Source: Loripinus fragilis (Eukaryota > Mollusca > Bivalvia > Lucinida > Lucinidae). From it: a stretch of DNA of 64,000 nucleotides. A program made the position numbers and the translations under genes. Below, piece after piece: positions 34,601 through 49,600 of this stretch. Position 1 is the stretch's first letter. The number at the start of each line of letters is the position of its first letter. Location of the stretch: the NCBI GenBank assembly GCA_964019695.1, contig OZ026530.1, positions 39,120,944 through 39,184,943 of the forward strand, written 5' to 3'. The notes under the pieces are model-generated. The model saw only the letters and a list, made by a program, of their open reading frames with translations, did not search any database and was not told where the DNA came from.

Positions 34601-37600
34601 ATGAGTCTTCCTGGGTTGAACCAGTACTAAGCTAGGATAAATGTGTCTTGCTCAAGGACCACAACGCAGTGACGCCGGTGAGGCTCGAACCCGCGGCCCT
34701 TCGGTCTCGAGTCAAGCACTCTACCACTGAGCCACTGCGCTCCCGACTTTTCCCTGACCGTGGGAACCCTGAGTGTGCACGGTGCGCTTATTCTGTCGAA
34801 TAACAGTATAATCTAAGACTAGGCAACAAGGTTAATATTTGACCCACCTGTCATCTCGGCGATAATCCCTGCCTCGATAATCTCTTTCATGTGACCTGTT
34901 ACCCCAATTACGATCATATGACCTTCCACCTTGGTGTGATCCCGGAGACCGGTTGTCATGGTGATGACGGTCGTCGTGGCCATATCTGTCCCGGTTATCC
35001 TGCCTGTGTCGATTGTCATGTGATCTGTTATCATGGTGTCTATCACTGTCGCGAGATGATCTGTGATCGTCATGGCTGCCGTGGTGACGTTCTAGCGACC
35101 TCTCGTGACTACGCCTGTCAGATGGGGAAAACTGTTGTTGGGACCTTTTGGCCTTAACATCCTGAGAAGGCGATTCCTGAAACGATAATGAGCCATAGTT
35201 GTTTTCAATATGTTAATAAAAGATTGTTTAACCCTTAAAGCGCCAATCACAACTGCAGCAGACGACAAATTTTGCATAATCTTTCCCAATTTTTCAAAAA
35301 AAAAATAAGGTATGATATTTCATGAGAATCGTCTGCCAGCAGACGATTCTCATGAAATATCATACCTTATTTGTTATTTTTGAAACAGCAGCAAGATTTG
35401 AAATTTTCGTCTGCTGCAAATTATAGGTGGCACTTTAAGGGTTAAAACCAGGATGAGAACCACAGTCTATGAGAACGGATGAAAAAAACCCTGAACCCTT
35501 TAACTCTTTACCTCCTAGTGTCGTCTGCTGATAACCTTTGCAAACAGTTTGAACCCACATCAGGCCCAACAAAACATCAGGTCTGATCTGGATCTAAATG
35601 ATTTGACACTCTGATGGTGTTCCTGAGAGAGTATTTTCAAAAAAGTTGCTTTTGAAAAAAATCAGCAGAAGGCAAAAAAGCACAAAATATTAGCCAGGAT
35701 GCAAAGTGTTAAAAAACACCATGCTAGAGAACTATGTCAAAAATCAGTGGAAAAAATCCACTTTAATTTTAATACAATATTCCTTTGCTACAGATGTGAA
35801 TACTTTTCTAGAAGGATGACTAATCATCCAGAAATTAAAAATCTATTGTCATGGAAGTTTCCGGAAAATCCGGAATTCCCTAGAATTTTCTTTTCCATGC
35901 CAATAGAAGCTTTAAGTAAATTCTGGAAATAAGTGGAATCATTGAGAAGTTTGTGGAAATTTCCAGAATGATTTATATTTAGCATATGATATCATAGTTG
36001 TTACTTGATTGTTCTGGAACTTTCTTAAACAGTTTATTTAAGAGTAAATTTTTCATAAGGGCATCTTTAAAATAATTTCACCATTTAAAGTCTAAGCCTT
36101 TTGTGCTGGAATTCTAACCTGGAATACTTTGTGTTTAATTTATTCATTCTGGATTACTTTGGATTATTCAGTTTTGGATTCAGACTTAGTGTTCATTTGG
36201 AATTAACTTCAAAATCTGGGGATCAGAAACTGCTGCAGAACTTGTGTTGATATATATTCTGAGGGACAGTTTGGGCTCATAAGGTACTGTAAATTAGACA
36301 TTCTTTGATTGTATGAAAATTTTCCATTGCTTTTGTAAATGATAATTTTGTTATTTTTAATAAATTTTGTTAAATTCTAAAAGGGCTTTTGCTGACTTTC
36401 AAAATACCAATTTTTGGTTTCCTGAATTCTTTTCTAGCTATGCCTGGCACCTAACACTTTCGAACCTTAATTTAAAAACTTTCAGGGCTGGAATTCACAA
36501 AATGCTTTCAAAATAGCGGACAGGAACCCTGATGGGTCTGCCCTGTTTGTCTAGGCCCTTTGGGCAGGCAACCAGTGTTTGGAATTTTAGAACATCTTCT
36601 ATGATGGTGATTTATAGCTGCAATAAATGCTACATACCTGAGTATTTTCTGCTGCTTCTTCCAGCTCACTTGATTTCTTATCATCCTGAGTATTTGCAGT
36701 ATGTGATCCAATTTTCTGCTCCTCTGAAGTTACCTCAACTGAGGCACTTTCTTTTTTTGGCTCCTCATTTGTTTCTTCCAATTCTTGATCACCTCCTTTG
36801 GCATCAACTTCACTGCTCTCTTCTGTTTTAGGATCAGTTTCAACTTCATCCGTTTCATTATTATCGGTTTTATCATCAGTTTCATCTTTCTCAACCAAAG
36901 ACTCAGTGTCTTCTGTCTTATTTTCTTCCTCTGCAGTCTTGCTAGTTTCTTCCGTATTGGCTTGCGACTCATTGACATCCTCAGTGTTAATTTCTTCTAC
37001 ATTGGGTTCTGACTCATCTATCTCTGTAGGTTCTTCTTCCATATTGCTATCTTCCTTCTTTTCCTCAGATTGAACATCCTCTTCCATTTCTTTGTCATCT
37101 GCATTATTTTCAGTTTCCTTATCTTGTGAATCATCTTCAATATCTTCAGAAGCTTCTGGTTCTTCTGAATCAATTTCAGCCAAGGTTTTGTCAGCAGTTC
37201 CAATTGTGTCATCTTGATTAAGGTTATCACCTTTGTTATCATCTGTTTCCATGGATTCATCTTCAGCACTGACGCCCAGATCTTCTACATCTTGAATATC
37301 ATCCGCTTCCATTACTTCTTCTTTGCCGGCTTGTTCAACGGATCTTTCTTCGTCCATTTCATCTATATTTTGCTCTTTGTCTGCCATTTCTTGGTCTTTG
37401 TTGGTTTCCTCCAGGTTTTCCTGTTTGTCAGCCTCATCCTGATCATCCATTTCAGCATCTTTCTGAGTGTTATCACCGATTTCAACCGTCTCAGTTTCCT
37501 TCTGAACACTTTTATCCATGTGTGACTCAATCTTCTCTGTCACATTGTCAGGATCTTTACTTTCACCTTCCTCCCGACTTTTCAATTCATCATCATCAGA

Positions 37601-40600
37601 TTTTTCATTACCTTTAGTGACAACCTCCTCAGTTTTGTTGGTGTCATCAGACTCCTTGTCCCTGTCTTCTGCACTACTTTGATTATCAGCTGATTCTTCC
37701 ATCTTTGCTGGTTCTGCTTCCTCCTTGGGTTCCACTTGTTCTTTTTCCTGATCAGTAGTGTCTTCCTTTTCTTTCCCTTCTCCCTTTTCAGCATTATCTT
37801 TTGATGTTTCACTAGTATCAGTTTTCTCCTCAACTTTCACATCTTTTGAGTCCTTTTTAATGTTTGCATCTTCATGTTCAACTATTGCTGTTTCAGATTT
37901 GGAGTCCTGCTCCTCATCAACTTTGTCAACTTCTGAGTCTTTTGAATCTATTTGTTTTTCACTGTCTATTTCTGCTGTTTTGTCGTCTTTTTGTGTAGCT
38001 TTTTTCGTTTCTTTTGTAACAGCCTTGGTTTTGGAAACACTGGCTTTTTCTTCCAGTTTTGGTTTCTTTTCCACAACCTCTGCTTCAACTTCATCTTCTT
38101 GTCCTTCATTCTCACCAGCTTGCTATAAACAGAAACATATTTTGAAATGGTGTATTTTATCATACAGGGGTTCAGCTCATGTGCATATCCAGAAAGTATT
38201 GTCAGAGGGGTCCAAGTTTGATAAGTTTTTCTTTTAGGGGAGTGAGGCTCCAAACACCACAAAAAGCAGGCAATTATCAGCCAACCAATGAAACGCCATT
38301 GAAATGGCGTTTCACTGGCAAGCCAATAATGGCCCACCGTTGAATGCTGACTTGGCAGCTTTGTGATTTTCAGGGGATCCGGACCAGTATTACTAGGAAA
38401 CGCTATAAATTTGTGATTTTTCAGGGACCTGGGGGGGTCCGGACCCCTGTCCCCCCTCTGGATCCGCACATGCAGCTACAGAGACTAACGAGAATATTGA
38501 AATTTTGTATGTAGATGTTTAGGTCTTTTACTTTCCAGAAAGCTAATAACAAGGGAGATGATCAGGCTGCATGGATGCACAGGGTGGTCTGCTCCTTTGT
38601 TGTTTGCATGCAACAAAATCAAGTTTTATAACACATAATCAAAATGAAGATGTATACATATTTCCTCTGTACATATTAATCCTAATCCCTCCACTATTTT
38701 TTGTCTTGAAAGTGTTGTCTGCTTTTTACATCTGCTGCATATATTCAAGTGCACATCAGACTTGATATTTTCATGGTAACAAACAATTTTACTTTTTCAT
38801 GGAAACTTACAAAATGCACCCTGACCAGGGGACTCCCAAGCAGTCTGTTCTCGGTCCATATTGTTTGCAATATAGGCTACCTAACAAACATAAGCAGATG
38901 AGAGAGCAGAATACAAATGTCGTAACTGGCTAGCTAAAAAACACACTATTTCTAGTTGTTCCTTGGCAGCAATCAGTTCTCGGCCGGGAGAATTTTGGTT
39001 TTGTGTTTTATATATCAGAGAGCACCCCAAAGGCTCAACCAGCAGTGGTTCTGGTTTAAAACATCCAGAGACCAGGCCACAGCTTAAAGTCTCATCTGAC
39101 AGACTGGTGGAGTCGATAATCGAACTTGGGACTCGTGGGTACAAGGCGAGTGCCTTATTGGCTAGCGATGGGTTAAAAAAAATGCCAGATACAGTCACTC
39201 GTATCGGAGCTACTGTATAACACTTTAATATTAAAAAAGTCAAAATTTGGCGGTTTTAAAAGAGACATGTTTGATTTATTCAGAGAGCATCATACCATAA
39301 ATGAAAGTCCCCCTATTGAGTATTGGTTTTCTGAATAGGAAGCTATATTTAGCGGTCTTATTTTTTGATAATTTTCATTTATAGAGCAAATAGAACTAAA
39401 TCATTTTGTTTTTGTTTCTTTTGATTCTTTACATCCCAGTCAACAATTTTTCAGACATGTTGGGACGGGTCTTCCTGGGTTTAACCTGTACTAAGCAGAG
39501 GATTGAGTGTCTTGCTCAAGGACTCAAAGGAGCACTAAATTAAAACTAGAATTGTTTTTCTACGAAAAAAACAGATGTCTCCCCCCTTTAGATGTCAAAA
39601 GCATGAGTCATTAAATACAATTTCAAACAGAAACATTAAATACAATTTCTAACGGAAATTCTAGTCATTTCATGCAGACAATCAGCTCCTATCTAGTAAA
39701 GATATCTGTCAATGAAGTCAACTATTGCACAATCATAACCTAGTATAATATAGTCATAGAGCTCCTATCTAGTAAAGATATCTGTCAAGGTAGTCAACTA
39801 TTGCACAATCATAACCTAGTATAATATAGTCATAGATAATTGTTTTTGTGATGGACAAAGTTCCAAGGGAAATAACTCAAAGAGTATAAATGACAGAGTT
39901 ACTATTCTTGCACTCTGCACGTCGACTCATGTTGGTTGACACTTGTATAAAGTTCCTTGAATATTGCTTAAGCGGTTTTCAAGTTATAGAGCGGCCAGGT
40001 TTGTGATGGACAAAGTTCCAAGGAAAATAACTCAAAAAGTATTAAAGGCAGAGTTACCATTCTTGCACTCTAAATGTCATCTCATACTGATTGATATTTG
40101 TATAAAGTTTCATGAATATAGCTAAGTGGTTTTCAAGTTATAGAGCAGACACAAGTTTTGTGATGCACAAAGTTCAAAGGGAAATAACTCAAAAAGTATA
40201 GAAGGCAGAGTTACCATTCTTGCACTCTGCATGTCATCTCATGCTGATTGATATTTGTATATAGTTTCGTGAATATAGCTAAAATGGTTTTCAAGTTATA
40301 GAGCGGACACGATTTTTGTGATGCACAAAGTTCAAAGGGTAATAACTCAAAAAGTATAAAAGGCAGAGTTACCATTCTTGCACTCTGCACGTCATCTCAT
40401 GCTGATTTATATTTGTATAAAGTTTCGTGAATATAGCTTAAGTGGTTTTTAAGTTATAGAGCGGACACGATTTTTGTGATGCACAAAGTTCAAAGGGAAA
40501 TAACTCAAAAAGTATAAAAGGCAGAGTTACCATTCTTGCACTCTGCACGTCATCTCATGCTGATTGATATTTGTATAAAGTTTCGTGAATAGAGCTTAAG

Positions 40601-43600
40601 CGGTTTTCAAGTTATAGAGTGGACACGATTTGTGACAGACAGACAGACGGACACCCGGGGAAAAACAATATGTCTCCCTACCCTGAAGGGGGGAGACATA
40701 ATGACTGCCAAATATAAGCATTTTACAACATTCCACTTACATTTCTCACTAGATACACTCTGATATGTATCAGTCAACAATATCATAGTAATTCACAGGT
40801 TTAGATAAACAAACGTCTTCAGCGTACAATTGTTAATGTTGTCTTACCCATAAATTTTAACATATGTTTTGGGTACTCAAAAGAACCGTCACATTGAGAC
40901 GGTTCTTTTGAGCACCCACAACATATGTTTTGGTTGGGAAATAGGAAAATTTGTTTTTCATTACATATTCTTAACTAAAGTCCTGGTTATTTCACAGTAT
41001 CACTTACATTTCTAGCTCTGCTCGCCCTGATCTGGGCCATTCTTCTTTTTGGACCCATGGTTGGTTTCTTCTTGGGACCTCCAACTTTCTTTTCCTCTTT
41101 GACATCGGGATCTTTCTTAAGCTCAGGAGCCTTTCTCACTGGACTTTTCCCTTTTGTTTCTGTCTTGGCTGCACTTCTATCAGCTGAAACAATCAATTGT
41201 TCCTTTAACTGTTTGCATGCTCGGTAAATTTTCAATTGGCCTTGTCATCTGGTTATTTTTTTTTTCAAAAGTTAAGTTTTCGAAGAAAAAGTTTCAGGAA
41301 TACCATACCAGAGTGTCAAATGATTTGGATCAAGATCAGGCCCTACATTTTGTCAGGCCTGATCTGGATCCAAACTGTTTGCAAAGGTCATCAGTAGATG
41401 ACACTAATAGGCAAAGGGTTACTTAACTATTTGCAAGATGGGTAATTTTCTTTTATCATCTGCTTTTTTTTTATTTTTTATTTAAAGTCTTACAAAAATT
41501 CTTTCAGGAATAACATCAGAGAGTGCCAACAGTTTGGATTCAGATCAGGCTCATCTACAGAGACTAGTTAGAAAAATAAAATTTCGCATGTAGTTAAGGT
41601 AGAGCATTTATAAATACAAAGGAGCTAACAGAATGTGCAGATGTGTAGACTGGGCTGTTTGTCTGTTTTGATGCTTTACATCCCAGTCAACAATTTTTCA
41701 GCCATGTTGGAACGATTTCCTGTCTTCCTGGGTTGAACCAATACTAAGCATTGGATAAAGTGTCTTGCTCAAGGACATAACAAAGTTTTTTGTTTGATTT
41801 GATTCTTTACGTCCCATCAACAATCTTTCATTTAAACAGGGACGGGTATTCCTGGGTTGAACCAGTACTAAGCTAGGATAAATGTGTCGTGGTCTTTGAG
41901 TGAAATGTGTCGCAGTGACGCCAGTGAGGCTCGAACCCGCGGCCCCTGGGTCTCGAGTCAAGCACTCTACCAATGAGCCACTGGGCTCTCTGACATAACA
42001 AAGTGACTCCGCCTGAGGTGAGTCTTGAACTGGCAATGCTTAGATCACCAGTCTAACGCTCTACCAACTGAGCCACTGAGCTCCGCTGCACATGCAACAA
42101 AAAAACATTTTCATGTGACGTCTATTTTTCAATTACCCATAAACATATAAAGATCTAATCCTATGTATTCATTTTTTTCTAACACTAAGCACATGAAAAG
42201 CATATGAGCCACGTAATGCGAAAACCTGCTTAAAGACATATGCGTACAAAAAAGGTGCAGATCAGCCTGCGCATCTGCGCAGTCTGATCAGCACCTTTTT
42301 GTTCACTGCCTAGATAGCAGGATACCTACTCCTACTAAATCCAGAATTTCAATGATGTAGCTTGTTTCTGAAGCTGAGGAGGCTGGTTTGAATCTTACCT
42401 GGTCGGAAATCTCAAACACACATTTTCGCACGGCGCGGCTCATATTTATGGCAAAAAATAGTACATGTAGTAGTATGTTTCTGAGAAAAAGAAGGAAAAG
42501 ACTTTAAATAACTCCATTAAAGCATGTGATTACTATCACAGTAAGTTATATAGTAGTAAGTTTCTGAGAAAAAGTTAGGATACTTTTAAAGTATGAAAAG
42601 GTAGAACTACATAATTAAAAGTCTATGAAAGTAACAGTAAGTTATGATTTAAGTGGTGAACTCTTCACCTGCAAGTGACGTATGTTGATAACTTTGCAAA
42701 CAGTTTGGACCCAGATCAGGCTTGACAAAATGTCTCACCAGATCTGGATCCTAACTGTTTGACACTCTGTTAGTACTCAAGAACGTTTTGAAAAAGTTAA
42801 TTTTGATAAAAAATATATATAAGCAGATGACAAAAAAGCATGCAAAAATACCCAACAAGGGAAGTTAACAGATGGTTACATAATCGATTATAAAATAAGA
42901 AAATAGATCTGTGGCAGGCAATGCCATGCCTACCAAATCAAAGGTCAAAAATGATCCTATTAAATGGAACACAGACAATGTAATTAATCTATACAAAAAT
43001 TGCGTTAGTAATAATGAAGGCGGTAAACAGATTGCTACATGATTGACTTAACGAGAGAGCCAAATGACCCTGGATCACTCACCTGAGTTTTTTTACTAGA
43101 GCCTCTTCTAAATATTGGTATTTACCGTATTTGAAACTGGCCAAGCCCACTGGCAATGTTTTTGACAGCTCAAATTCATTTAAGCTATATTTGTGGATGG
43201 TCATCTAGTTACCATATCGATATAAGTCCCTGATAAATTTTGTAGAAGAACATCCAGTGAACATTTCTGTGAAAGTTGATTTGTTAAAAATGGCCCTATG
43301 GTATAGGAAGAATTGTCTTTTAACAAATTGTTGAGACGGACAACTTAACCGCTATGAATTGCGCTACCGGGACCGGCATTTTGTAATTCTAGCTACACTA
43401 AACATTATATATTGTGATAAGGTGGTTATTAATGCTTTGTTACACACACTGAAAGCAACATAATGCAAGCAGCATATATTTACCCCTTTCTTCCTGGACC
43501 TTAACAGTATTCCTGTTTGATCCTAGCAAAAAAAAAAAATGAAAGAAAACTCATGATATACTTGCAAAATGTCTCTAATACAGACAAAAGAATTTATTTA

Positions 43601-46600
43601 GATGACAATTTAAGTTCCACAATGCCAATAGCTACTAGCTAGTATCTTTTCTTTGTTATCCAGATTGTTCACTTTAATTTATTACAAACTTGTTCAATGG
43701 TTTTTTTCTGTGATGAGGCACTGAATAAGTTGAGAGGCTTGTTTTCTTCGTGTTGGTACTTTACACCCCAGTCAACAATTTTTCAGTCATGCCTGGATGC
43801 TTTCCTGTCTTCCTGGGTAAAACCAGTACTAAACAGAAGATATAGTGTCTTGCTCAAGGACACAACAAAGTGCCTCCAGTAACTGTAAAACCAGTGACCA
43901 CTCATTCTCAAGTTTTACATTCTACCACTGAGTCACTGCCCTCCTAGGGTTGGAATTGAATATTGAATATCTGTTCGAAATTACCCTTTCAGTCTGCACA
44001 ATGTTCCTCCCCACAAGAGATCAAATTCTTAGCAAACATAAATGCTAGTGGTTTTCTTCAAAAAGCAGGTAGAAATTACAGGTACCATCACTTGAATACA
44101 AGTGTCTTCAGCTATCCAAATCATGCTACTGAATTCAATAGGCTGTAGCAATTAGGCTACTTTGCAATTAGTGTGGAACCAGATCAGCCAGCTTCTAAAG
44201 AAGTTACAAAGCAGGACATTAGCAACTTAATACATGCATTGTGATCCAGTAAAATAAATGTGTTTCATGTCTCAAATTCATGCCGTTCTAAAGAGGAAAA
44301 TATTTGAAAATGTTTTTAAAACTCAATCTCAATGAACAAGCAATTTTACCAACACATCTACATCAAGTGAGAAAAATACTTGCTGGTTATTTTTAATAAA
44401 AGATTTAAACTCTGAAATTTGACCCCTTATCCCCATCCTGCCTTACATTTCTCTCTCTGAACACCAGCTCCCATTTTTGCCTTTAAATTCACTATATGTA
44501 TGCTTTCTTTTTCACTACAAACTCATGTAACTTTTCTTATTAAAATTTATTACAGTAAACCTTCTTTAGGCCAAATAAAAAAATAAGCGTGTTTCGGGTA
44601 ACAGGTCGGAAATTTTTAGGTAGGGTAGGCATACAATTTCATTTAATTATTTTTTGTGGGGAAAAAAATATAATTTTATGTATTTTGAAATTATATTTTT
44701 TTCCAGAAAACCTGAATAAATTCTAGGTTTCACTAGTAAATTTAAATTTAAAGGTAGGGTCGGGTTACCCTAAACACAGGTAGTTTTTATTTGGTCTTAG
44801 CATAAGGTTTGGAATCATCTGCTGTGTCCTCTTTGGGGTTAGGGTGTAAAGGAACAGATGCTTCAATCTACTGTAACATGGGTTTCAAGGAGAAATTTTT
44901 TTTTTAGTTTTATTTTAATTTAGTTGTTTTCTTTTTAAAAAAGCTATATCTTACTTGTGGTCAAGCTCCTTCGTTTCATAAGACCAAGGACATCCAACAG
45001 GGTATCATCACCCTTGTCTTTGTCTGAAAATATATAGAAAACCATGAAAATATATAGAAAACCATGAAAATATAATAGAAAATCATGAAAATATATAGAA
45101 AACCATGAAAGCATATAGAAAACAATGAAAATATATAGAAAACCATGAAAACATATAGAAAACCATGAAAATATGTAGAAGACCATGAAACATATAGAAA
45201 ACCATGAAAATATATAGAAAACCATGAAAACATATTGAAAACAATGAAATTATATAGAAAACAATGAAATTATATAGAAAACAATGAAATTATATAGAAA
45301 ACCATGAAATTATATAGAAAACAATGAAATTATATTTTGTAAATTGAAAACCATGAAGGCTACAATGCAGTACCTCCAGTGGGGCACGATCCCACTAACC
45401 CCTCAATCTTGAGTCAAGCACTCTACCACTGAGCCACTGCGCTCCCATGGTCTAACATTTGATTTTGGATAAATTGAAAAAAATCAGAAAAGCTTTTATA
45501 ATCTGCCTGATTCTATGGACAGTCCGCCTCAAAATCCTAAATTCAGGAATAATGTTGACCGACAGACAACAAACCAACCAGATAGATGAATAGATGGAAG
45601 AATGGATGGAAACTTGCATGCCTATTATATGGGCTTCATCGGGAGAAAACCTGTCTTCTGGTGTTCCGCCAAAAAGAGTTTCAAACCAGTCTCCTCAGCT
45701 ACAGAGACTGGCTAGAAAATTGAGATTTCGCTTGTAGTAAGCTTATATATATTGTGCTTTCCAACAGCGAATAACAAAGGCACTGATCAGACTGCGCAGA
45801 TGCACAGGCTGGTCTGCGCCTTTGTTGTTCTCAAACCTCTGAAGACAAGTTTTCTTGCAACGAGGCCCATATATGGCTTGTGCTGAAGCAGGGTGCACAA
45901 AAATGGGGAAGAGTGTTGTACTTAAAAATATCCAGCATGCTAATCGTTAGGCCAAAATGAAATAAAACTTTGGTCCCTGTTTCATACCAACAAAATTTAG
46001 GGTAGGTAGGTAGGGAAATTATTATAATTTGTCGTAGCATTTAACACAGAAAATGGTGACAAAAACTGAAAAAGTGCCCATTTTAGGTCTGTCTTCTCCT
46101 AAAGACTGATTTAATGTTTAGGGTAGGGTTCAAAAAGTAGGGTAGGTAGGGAAACAGGAACCACACATATATTTCTTTTATGCCTTATAAAAATGAATAT
46201 GTTCTTGTAAATTTCTTTTTAACCCTTTGCATACTGGGTAATTTTTCATGTTTTTTTTGTCTGCATATTTTTTTCCAAATCAAGAAAAATTCTTTCCGGA
46301 ATACCATCAGAGTGTCAAACAGTTTGGATCCTGATCAGGCCCGACGTTTTGTTGGGCCTGATCTTGGTCTAAACTATTTAAGTTATCAAAAGTTATCAGC
46401 AGACGACACTAGTATTAGTAGGTTAAACAGTTAACCCTGAAGCCAAAAAAGTATACTCGTACCTTTTGATTTTTCTGATGACAGTGGAGAGCCTTGTGAC
46501 GTACTGTAGCAAGTCTGTTTGGAGCAGAAGGCAAGATGATTGGCTGAAAATACAAAATATTACATGAATAGACTGATATGATTGGATAATGTTTCTGTTG

Positions 46601-49600
46601 ATGGCAGACGTACAACAGTACCTAGTGCACTTTCAATAGGAAGATTATTTCAACAATATACTTCCCAAATTTCTGCAACTCTTATGAGATAAGCAAAATA
46701 ATTGCACTTTTAACCCATATATGACTAGCATCCTTTTTGTGGGACTAGATAAATAGTGCAGACCCAGATCAGACGCCACAAATGTGGCATCTGATCAGGG
46801 TACCCACTGTTTGCTTGCATAATTTTCTATTAAAACTTGAATAAAAATGAAAAATACCACCTGGCATCCCTTAAAACAGAAATGGACTGTTCTAATTGAT
46901 AACGGTGGGAAATTCCATTCGACATAAATGGGTTAAATGCTGTTCTCATAAAATGAACAAATTCTGAATTCAACACATTTTACCTGTGAAATATACATAA
47001 GAAATCAGTCAGTGTTGCAATATCTATTTTTAGCTGTCAGGTAGCAGTGAAAAAAGTATTGTTATATGACTCCTATAAAAGACCTCCTCTGATTGGCTGA
47101 AACTAGCATAATAAATCTTATTGCCGTATTTGCTGGAGAATCTGCAGGTACAGAACATCGGCTGTGACATGAGATGCTGAGAGGCATATTTGAAAACCCA
47201 AATTTCTTATTTTTCATGAAAACATATGTTGTGGGTGCATCACAATACAAGTTTTGACTGAGAACTAAGAAAAATCTTAGCATTTATGGTGTGAAAGCAT
47301 TTAATGAAGGACTGTTATAATAGGGCCAGTTAAGCAAACTTTTTTAGCGTAAAATTACTTTTATTTTCTTATCCATCAGTTTAAACATGTGTTTTGGGTG
47401 CTCAAAAGAACCGTCTGATCGAGGCAGTTCTTTTGAGTACCCACAACATATGTTTTGGTTGAAAAATAAGAAAAAATAATTTTCAGTTACACAATCTTAT
47501 CTGGGGGCCTGGTTATTATACCTACCTATCTTATTGCCATATTTGCTGGAGAATCCGCAGGTACAGAACATCAGCTGTGACATGGGACGTTCCCAAGGTA
47601 TGTTGAGATTGAGGCTAGTCATCTGACCAGAGTGGAATCCCATCATGTGATTGGCATACGCAAAACTACAACTTGTAGCGAATCGGCACATTGAACAGTT
47701 AATGAATTTCCTGAAAAAATAATATATAGAGGATTCTCATTCGGGTGCATGTTTTATTGAATTTATTAATTAAACAATTTGAGTAAATTCAATAATATAC
47801 AGGAACACGAGTGTTAGATTCTATTTATCATACAACACTAAAATTATTTTGAAATTATGTTTTATTGGCATGGAAATGATATTTTGTCATTTTGTTTGTG
47901 TTAATGCTTTATGTCTCAGTCAACAATTTTTCAGTCTGCAAGATTTCCGTGGGTTGAACCAGTACTAAGCAGTGGATAAGGTGTCTTGCTCAAGGACACA
48001 GCACGGTGCCTCTGGTAAGTCTTGAACTCGCAACCCTTTGAGTCTTTGACCCCAAGTCTAATACTTTACCAACTGAGTGACTGCGCAACATTGTTATGGA
48101 CATCATAACATAACATTAATAAATATTTAAACCACAAGTGTTTAACAATTTAATACATGGGGTTATTTCATTCCCAGAAACAAGCTCATGCAAATGGTTT
48201 TGATTACATTCATAGGTCCAATAAACCAAAGTTTTGAGCGTAATTAAGAAAGACGATCTTATATGAGTGCTCATGTTTTATTGAATTTATTAAACAAGCT
48301 GATTTTGTTTGACAGGGTTTTACAGGACGCAATATCCTGTGTCTTATACGCATAATTCATTAGGTAGGACCCGTCAATTCACCTTACTTGCGTCCGCTGG
48401 GACGCAGATGTGTTTGTTGTGCCTTTCATTAAAATCCCAAATTCCAAAGTCATTTCGTTCCCATATTTACAGGCTATCTATAAATAAATAGGACAGGTGC
48501 TCTTGTTTTAGACTGCTGCACTGACCTCATAGGTAAACGAGAAGTGAAAACATCCGTGCAAACATCGGCTGTGAAAAAAGTCATAAAATACCATGCTTTC
48601 CCTCAGGTCCGCTCTGCTAAAAAGCATGGAAAACGTATACTGATTTGTCCATCACTGACTTTGTGTATTGATTTTTCAATACTCAGCCGACCGCTCAAGC
48701 GTGAAGGGCAATTATCTCTTTTGTATATGCCAAATTACGTAACATTTTCACTTGGAAAGGGTCAAGTCGGCAATAGATCAAAGATACCAGAGACTTCAGA
48801 TAAGTGGAGACTTGTAGACAGATAGATATAATACAATGACAGCAAGATCATGTGTATTTCAAATTTACCAACCAAATTTCTCAGAATGGAAGGCAAGTAG
48901 CAGTCTGATCAGTGACTGTTTTTTTTTTTGTGTGTGTTTTTTTTTTTTTATCTCAATTAGAACAGTCTGATCAGAGACTATTTTTTTCTGTCTTCTGGAT
49001 GCAGCAATCTATCACTTCTCCCTATTTTCTCAAACTTCTCCCTATTTGTACTGGAGGGAGGACTTCTCCCCTAAATTTAACCTGCATATTACAGGGACAA
49101 GTTCAGCTTTTGTAAAAAAAGGCGTATAGGATTGTGTTTCACTGATGGTAATATGTGGCCCTCAAAAATTTCAAATGGCCCCCCAAAAAGTCGGAAGGGG
49201 GCCAAACATGGCCCTCAAAATTACTGACCTGGGGCCAACACTGAGCCTTCACGGAAGGATGTACTACCTTCCAAAATTCGAAGCTTATATAACAAGATGG
49301 GACCCCCAATTTCAATGATGGGACCCCCATCAAATTCAAAGTTGAGTCCCAAGGACCCCCAAACATTCAACTTGGTGTAAAACCCTGGTTTGATTTTATT
49401 CTTTACGTCCCATCAACAATCTTTCAGTTAAACAGGGACGGGTCTTCCTGGGTTGAACCAGTACTAAGCTAGGATAAATGTGTCTTGCTCAAGGACCACA
49501 ACGCAGTGACGTCGGTGAGGCTCGAACCCGCGGCCCCTCGGTCTCAAGTCAAGCACTCTCAACTGAGCCACTGCGCTCCCATTTTACAAGTTGAGGAAAA

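Noticed and set aside
36785..38237. Plus-strand Ser/Phe-rich ORFs opposite the acidic exon
   Set aside because: Antisense of a GAA/GAT-rich coding exon gives long open Ser/Phe frames; the minus-strand frame has matching splice sites and phase.
40866..40935. Rho-independent terminators or miRNA hairpins at the GGGTGCTCAAAAGAACC palindromes
   Set aside because: The same palindrome is at many loci as part of a MITE; no evidence for a specific hairpin RNA.
44944..45233. Minus-strand Phe/Tyr/Ser ORFs (FSWFSIYFHGF pattern)
   Set aside because: Translation of the ~20-bp minisatellite; only the last 69 nt are an exon, in another phase.
46463..46612. Alternative frame of exon 8 (PIILPSAPNRLATVRHKALH)
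   Set aside because: The open frame is longer, but the phase from exon 7 demands ANHLAFC, which also completes the atypical finger.
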